A DNA stretch of 64,000 bases from CAZHVS01 sp964536015 (GTDB lineage: Bacteria > Bacteroidota > Ignavibacteria > Ignavibacteriales > Ignavibacteriaceae), in NCBI GenBank assembly GCA_964536015.1, contig CAZHVS010000003.1, positions 1-64,000 on the forward strand, read 5' to 3'. The position numbers were made by a program, and so were the translations under genes. Positions 60,012 to 64,000 of this stretch are shown piece by piece; the stretch's first letter is position 1; every line of letters begins with the position of its first letter. The notes under the pieces were generated by a model. The model had not been told where the DNA came from. It did not search any database and was given only the letters and a program-made list of their open reading frames with translations.

Positions 60012-61181
60012 CTACTCTATTAAAGAATTTATAATTTTCATAAAACAATTATTAAAATCGTTCTGAGTATAAGAATTTGATTTTTGAATTCCTTTTTCTT
60101 TCAATTCTCTCTGCAAAGATTCATTATTTATTAAAGATTCAATTTTCTCGGCGATATCTTCAGGATTCATCGGATCAACCAGTAAAGCTGCATCACCAAC
60201 CTGCTTAGGCATTGCATATTTATTAGAACAAATTACCGGACATCCAACAAGCATGGCTTCAACAGGTGGAATGTTTGTAGGACCTATCAAAGAGACAAAA
60301 ACCAAAGCTTTTGCCTTTTTATAAAGAGAATAAATTTCATCGTTTGTTACATAACCGAGTACTAGAATCTGTGTTTGAAGTTCAAATTCTTTAATAAGTT
60401 TAATTATTTTTTTATAATAGTTTTTTCTTGAACCAACTAAAACAAGATTTATAATTTTTCCTTTGTCTTTTAATATTTTTATCGCTTTAACAAGATTTTC
60501 GTGATTTTTATGCTGCCAGAACTGTGCGGGATAAAAAATAAAATCTTCTGGCAAATCAAATTTTGTACAAACATCTACTTCTCTTGCTTCAAGTAAATAA
60601 TATGGTGGAACGAATTTCAAAACAAAAACTTCATCAGGGTTTTTACTATATGATTCAATTACGTGTCGTTTACCAGTTTCCGAATCAACCAAAACCCCAG
60701 CTGAATATTTACAAATGTTTTTATAATGCCTTTCCCTAATTTTATAAACGCCATTTCCATATTCTTCAAAGTGGGGTTCATACCTGTGCATCAAATCGTG
60801 AATTGATACAAGCGATTTCTTTTTCACCTGGTAAGACTGAGCATCCTGATTTGGAAAAATAATTATATCACAATCACTCTCGTTCATTTTTGTAACAGCA
60901 GGGTTAAAAAATTCTGAAAATCTTCTGTACCCGTTAATTGTTCTATCAATCTTCTTGTAAAGATTGCTCAGTACTTTTCTAATTAAAGAACGATCTATTT
61001 TAACTTTTAGAAAATTTTGAGGAAGGATTTTTTCCCATTCACTTTCGTGATAGAAAACAGTTATTAAAAATTCTGCAGGATTGAACGATGCAAGTGCTTT
61101 TATAATGGAAAGTGTATATTGGTAAGTCCCACCATGAAAAGGTTCAGTAGCTAAATAAAGTCCTATTTTTTTTTGTTTCAA
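60012..61181 (-). CDS. GT4-family glycosyltransferase
   Basis: 389 residues. An early mobile-loop region, GLYLATEPFHGGTYQYTLSII, then the C-terminal donor lobe with FIFYPAQFWQHKNHENLVKAI near 210 and GPTNIPPVEAMLVGCPVICSN near 300 with the EX7E equivalent, followed by ALLVDPMNPEDIAEKIESL. Similar to mannosyltransferases of O-antigen loci. The start is TTG at 61181, overlapping the acetyltransferase stop; no alternative ATG is nearby. Confidence 0.88.
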   Translation of the reverse strand: MKQKKIGLYLATEPFHGGTYQYTLSIIKALASFNPAEFLITVFYHESEWEKILPQNFLKVKIDRSLIRKVLSNLYKKIDRTINGYRRFSEFFNPAVTKMNESDCDIIIFPNQDAQSYQVKKKSLVSIHDLMHRYEPHFEEYGNGVYKIRERHYKNICKYSAGVLVDSETGKRHVIESYSKNPDEVFVLKFVPPYYLLEAREVDVCTKFDLPEDFIFYPAQFWQHKNHENLVKAIKILKDKGKIINLVLVGSRKNYYKKIIKLIKEFELQTQILVLGYVTNDEIYSLYKKAKALVFVSLIGPTNIPPVEAMLVGCPVICSNKYAMPKQVGDAALLVDPMNPEDIAEKIESLINNESLQRELKEKGIQKSNSYTQNDFNNCFMKIINSLIE

Positions 61182-61852
61182 ATCGAATACCTGTTTTTAA
61201 TCCTCTTTGCTGGTTGACCACCTATGTATGAATTTTCGGGGAATTCTCCCATTACCAGAGAGTTACTTACAATGAATGAATTTTTTTTAAGATGTGTATG
61301 AGGCATAATAATGCAATTAAGTCCAAACCATACATTCTCTTCAAAAACAACCGGTGAACAAAGAAAAGGTGCCTGTTCATATGGCATAATTGAAACAACA
61401 CGTGATCGATCTTTTGGATCATAAGGAAGATTTGTAAGTGAATAAATTTTTGTACCAGCACTTAGTGTACAGAAATCCGAAATATGAACTCCACCAAAAG
61501 CCATAATTACACAAAATTGCACCAGATGAACATTACTGCCAATAACTAATTCACCTTCTTCAAACTTAAATGCTTTATTTTCTTTACGATTAATATCCCC
61601 TATAAGATGTTTACCTGTGCTTAAAATACAGAATTTATCAATATGAACATTATCACCAATTGAAATTAGTTCTGGACCTTCAATCTGTACACCGACATCA
61701 ATAATAACATTCTTACCACATTGTTTAAATTTTCTTTTATAATAAAAATATCTTAACCTTATACCCGTTCTTCCAGGCATATAGATTACAAATAATTTTA
61801 AAATATCAGAAACGATTGTAAATGGTGATTTAAGAACTGAACTTATTTTCAT
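61178..61852 (-). CDS. Hexapeptide-repeat acetyltransferase (left-handed beta-helix)
   Basis: 224 residues of the LbH/WcaF-CysE type. Imperfect hexapeptide turns run from about 45 to 200 (for example VIIDVGVQIEGPELISIGDNVHIDKFCILS and NVWFGLNCIIMPHTHLKKNSFIVSNSLV), ending in the family's PAKRIK tail. Probably O-acetylates a sugar of the repeat unit, with acetyl-CoA as donor. Overlaps the aminotransferase gene end by 22 bases. Confidence 0.86.
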   Translation of the reverse strand: MKISSVLKSPFTIVSDILKLFVIYMPGRTGIRLRYFYYKRKFKQCGKNVIIDVGVQIEGPELISIGDNVHIDKFCILSTGKHLIGDINRKENKAFKFEEGELVIGSNVHLVQFCVIMAFGGVHISDFCTLSAGTKIYSLTNLPYDPKDRSRVVSIMPYEQAPFLCSPVVFEENVWFGLNCIIMPHTHLKKNSFIVSNSLVMGEFPENSYIGGQPAKRIKNRYSI

Positions 61853-62963
61853 TTAAAACTTCATTGAAAATTTTAACAACAGTTTCAATTTGTTCTTCGG
61901 ACAAAGTTAAACCCGAAGGGAAATAGAAGCCGTAATCACCAAGATATTCACTTACAGGCAATGATTCTTCCCTGTACCAATCATAATTCTTAAATACAGG
62001 CTGCTTATGCAACGGATAAAAGAAAGGTCTTGTTTGTACTCCCTTATTCATTAGCAGTTTCATCATTTTATCGGCTTTAATATTCAAATTTTTATTCAAC
62101 AAAATTCCATATACCCAGTAAGTATTTTTACACCATTGTTTTTCAACCGGAAGAGTAATTATTCCTTTTTCTTCAATTGGTTTTAATAATTCATTATACT
62201 TTTCACCAATCCAAATTTTCTTTTCAATATGCTCATTTACTCGCTCAGTTTGTGCAAGACCTATTGCAGCCTGAACATTTGTCATACGATAATTAAAACC
62301 AAGTTCGTAATGAATAAATCTTTTTTCAGGAATGAAAGAAAGATTTTTTAATTTTCTTAATCTCTCAGCATACTTATCATCATTAGTTACACAGATACCA
62401 CCTTCTCCAGTTGAAACCACTTTATTTGCGTAAAAACTTGCTGAATTAATATCTCCGAAACTTCCGCATAGTTTTCCTTTATACTCTGTACCAATTGCTT
62501 CCGCAAAATCTTCAAGAATTAACAGATTATGTTTTTTTGCAATCGATTTAATTGCTTCCATATCAACAGCATGTCCATAAAGATGAACTGGCATTATTGC
62601 TTTAGTTTTTTCTGTAACCTTCTCTTCAATTTTTGAAGTATCAATCGTCCATATATCAGGGTCGGAATCGACAAATACCGGAACAAGGTCATTATAAATT
62701 ATCGCAAGAGCACACGATATAATTGTCATAGAAGGAAGGATTATTTCACTTCCCTTTGGCAGTTCTAACGCTCTTACTGCAAGAATTAAAGCATTGGTTC
62801 CGTTGTTGACCGTTACTGCATGTTTAACTCCAACAAATTCAGCAAACTTTTCTTCAAATAATTTAATGTACTTACCTTCGGAAGAGATCCATCCAGTCCT
62901 AAGTGCATCAGTTACATAATCTAAATCTTTTTGAAGAACAAGCGGTTCATTTACAGGTATCAT
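61830..62963 (-). CDS. DegT/DnrJ/EryC1/StrS-family sugar aminotransferase
   Basis: PLP enzyme that aminates a keto-sugar nucleotide. 377 residues from the ATG at 62963, with GGAG upstream and the family start IPVNEPLV; the frame is open 13 codons further. Markers: VNNGTNALILAVRALELP near 53, LILEDFAEAIGTEYKG near 154, and the PLP-lysine segment SASFYANKVVSTGEGG near 177, then NYRMTNVQAAIG near 221. It likely acts on a keto-sugar made outside the window. Confidence 0.93.
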   Translation of the reverse strand: MIPVNEPLVLQKDLDYVTDALRTGWISSEGKYIKLFEEKFAEFVGVKHAVTVNNGTNALILAVRALELPKGSEIILPSMTIISCALAIIYNDLVPVFVDSDPDIWTIDTSKIEEKVTEKTKAIMPVHLYGHAVDMEAIKSIAKKHNLLILEDFAEAIGTEYKGKLCGSFGDINSASFYANKVVSTGEGGICVTNDDKYAERLRKLKNLSFIPEKRFIHYELGFNYRMTNVQAAIGLAQTERVNEHIEKKIWIGEKYNELLKPIEEKGIITLPVEKQWCKNTYWVYGILLNKNLNIKADKMMKLLMNKGVQTRPFFYPLHKQPVFKNYDWYREESLPVSEYLGDYGFYFPSGLTLSEEQIETVVKIFNEVLNENKFSS

Positions 62964-63399
62964 TCTCAACTCCATGGAATCTCTCTTTATCATCCACTCC
63001 AAGATAAGGTCCTTGTTTTACTTCAATCATCACAGTGTCTTCAAGAATTTCAAAACCATGTCCACCGCCGGAAAGATGAATAGTATCGCCAGTTTCTAAA
63101 ATTTCATTTCCAATAAATTCCTGATCATTGTTATAAAGATTGACTTTTACTTTTCCCTTTTTAATAAAAAGCACTTCATTTGTATGAAGCACTTCTCTTT
63201 TCAATGTCTTGTGTGTGTGAGGTTTAATAATGTTTCCTTTTTTATGAGGAAGATATCCTAATTGTTGTGGAGTATCATCTTCTGTAAAGAAAGTAATTTG
63301 ATTTGCTTTAAAACTATGACGCACAATAATACAAATTAATTCTTTTTCAAAGAAAATTTTTTCAACTCCTTTTAATGTTTCTGTTTTTTCAAACTTCAT
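62947..63399 (-). CDS. Cupin-domain protein of the polysaccharide locus
   Basis: 150 residues from the ATG at 63399, with GGAAG just upstream; seven more codons upstream stay open. A single cupin barrel has the first motif KPHTHKTLKREVLHTNEVLFIKKGKVKVNLYN and the second GDTIHLSGGGHGFEILED. Single cupins beside DegT aminotransferases are often sugar-nucleotide isomerases (FdtA/QdtA-like) or regulators; I could not decide between them. Overlaps both neighbours, so it is embedded in the operon. Confidence 0.75.
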   Translation of the reverse strand: MKFEKTETLKGVEKIFFEKELICIIVRHSFKANQITFFTEDDTPQQLGYLPHKKGNIIKPHTHKTLKREVLHTNEVLFIKKGKVKVNLYNNDQEFIGNEILETGDTIHLSGGGHGFEILEDTVMIEVKQGPYLGVDDKERFHGVENDTCK

Positions 63400-64000
63400 G
63401 AACTTCCTGTCTTTCTTCAACTATTTTAATTAAATCATTGAATTTATTTCTAAAACTTTCTATAGTCCAATTTTCATTATAATTTTTAATCGTCAGTTCA
63501 GATGCTTTTTTACACCAATCTGGTGTTTTATTACTTGCTTTGCGGACACATTCAACCAGAGAATCGATATCCCACGAATCGGTAAGAACGCAGCTTTCTT
63601 TAGGTGCAACAAGATCTACATATCCAACAGGAATAAAACCAGCACCCATGCTCCCCATAAATGCAGTTCCAATACCTGTATTAATTGGTGCGTGTATTGT
63701 AAAATTAATTTTCTTAATCAGATTTTTTAATTTCTTTTGAAAAGGTTTGAAACGCCAGTGATATATGTAATGAATATTTGGAAGATTTAATTCTTTTTTA
63801 TAGTATTTTAATAGTTCGTTTTCAACTTTGCAATAGATATAAAGATTCAAATCAGGACATCTTGTGAAGGTCTCAATTAATAAATCCATTCCTTTTTGAA
63901 TGTTTCCGCCAGTACCACCAACATAGATAAAATTTTTTCTTCCTGAATCGAAATCTCTTTCTTGAAAATTACCTTCAAATGTTTTATCAACATAAGCCAC
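63389..64000 (-). CDS. Glycosyltransferase, C-terminal part (truncated by window edge)
   Basis: The last 203 residues of a GT-B-like protein; the frame continues past the right edge, and the GTG at the edge is not a supported start. Visible: FIYVGGTGGNIQKGMDLLIETF near 24, the typical donor-lobe opening, then HWRFKPFQKKLKNLI, and MGSMGAGFIPVGY near 137, corresponding to the small loop and Gly-rich part of the donor site; the Glu pair of GT4 is not obvious. Likely one more sugar transferase for the repeat unit. Confidence 0.75.
   Translation of the reverse strand: MAYVDKTFEGNFQERDFDSGRKNFIYVGGTGGNIQKGMDLLIETFTRCPDLNLYIYCKVENELLKYYKKELNLPNIHYIYHWRFKPFQKKLKNLIKKINFTIHAPINTGIGTAFMGSMGAGFIPVGYVDLVAPKESCVLTDSWDIDSLVECVRKASNKTPDWCKKASELTIKNYNENWTIESFRNKFNDLIKIVEERQEVHEV

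Noticed and set aside
1..64000. tRNA or rRNA genes, insertion sequences or phage genes
   Set aside because: I looked through all intergenic regions and saw no cloverleaf-like sequence, transposase motif or phage module.

Overview
The window looks like a chromosomal segment of an Ignavibacteriota (Ignavibacteriales-type) bacterium in the Bacteroidetes/Chlorobi group. Three points support this. The DNA is AT-rich. Three large exported proteins end in the NYPNPFNPxT...GIYFYxL...KKxxLLK type of C-terminal sorting domain used by type IX secretion in this group. The housekeeping operons (yicC-gmk-rpoZ-coaBC; rplM-rpsI-rpsB-tsf-pyrH-frr) are arranged as in that lineage. I found no rRNA, tRNA, CRISPR array, prophage or insertion sequence. 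A 100-N assembly gap lies at 7331-7430.

Layout. (1) 0-4.3 kb, minus strand: a trimeric NAD-linked, probably electron-bifurcating [FeFe] hydrogenase (HydC-HydB-HydA) with its own terminator, which points to fermentative or anaerobic metabolism. (2) 4.6-7 kb, plus: a HtrA/DegP protease overlapping purB. (3) 7-12 kb: a repeat-rich intergenic stretch with the gap, a seven-repeat FG-GAP surface protein whose sorting domain carries two hairpin-forming insertions, an OmpA/von Willebrand A lipoprotein and a small beta-barrel protein. (4) 12.2-16 kb: a dispersed cobalamin methyltransferase system (corrinoid protein, reactivation protein, homocysteine methyltransferase) facing a UroD-family methyltransferase. 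Between them lies a 14-unit, 21-bp tandem repeat that can form UUCG-loop hairpins every 42 bp. (5) 16-36 kb: a mosaic of short units, including sorting-domain proteins (Asp-box propeller, amidase), TPR and metal-binding proteins, PBP4, a COG4299 membrane protein, an MgtE-like transporter, acyl-CoA ligase, BshB1, AnmK, an RmlD-like reductase and endonuclease IV. (6) 36-45.6 kb, minus: a tightly coupled operon yicC-gmk-rpoZ-coaBC-udg4-dnaB-DUF1460, preceded by an LD-transpeptidase homologue lacking its cysteine, a lipoprotein and an Omp85 protein. (7) 45.7-49.8 kb, minus: the translation operon rplM-rpsI-rpsB-tsf, a hairpin terminator, then pyrH-frr. (8) 49.8-64 kb, minus: a capsule/exopolysaccharide locus with glycosyltransferases, a DegT aminotransferase, cupin, acetyltransferase, Wzy-like polymerase/ligase, WcaJ-type initiating transferase, Wzi-like porin and WecB-type epimerase. 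It is cut by a strong terminator at 55.56 kb and runs off the right edge.

How the parts work together. The polysaccharide genes form one pathway: WecB and the aminotransferase supply sugars, the WcaJ-like enzyme primes the lipid carrier, five glycosyltransferases extend the unit, and the Wzy and Wzi homologues polymerise and hold it at the surface. Cell-wall recycling and remodelling genes (AnmK, PBP4, DUF1460, amidase, LDT-like) are scattered through the window. The least ordinary items are the dispersed corrinoid methyltransferase locus with its hairpin array, the hairpin repeats inserted in frame into a sorting-signal gene, and the LD-transpeptidase with Ser where the nucleophilic Cys should be.
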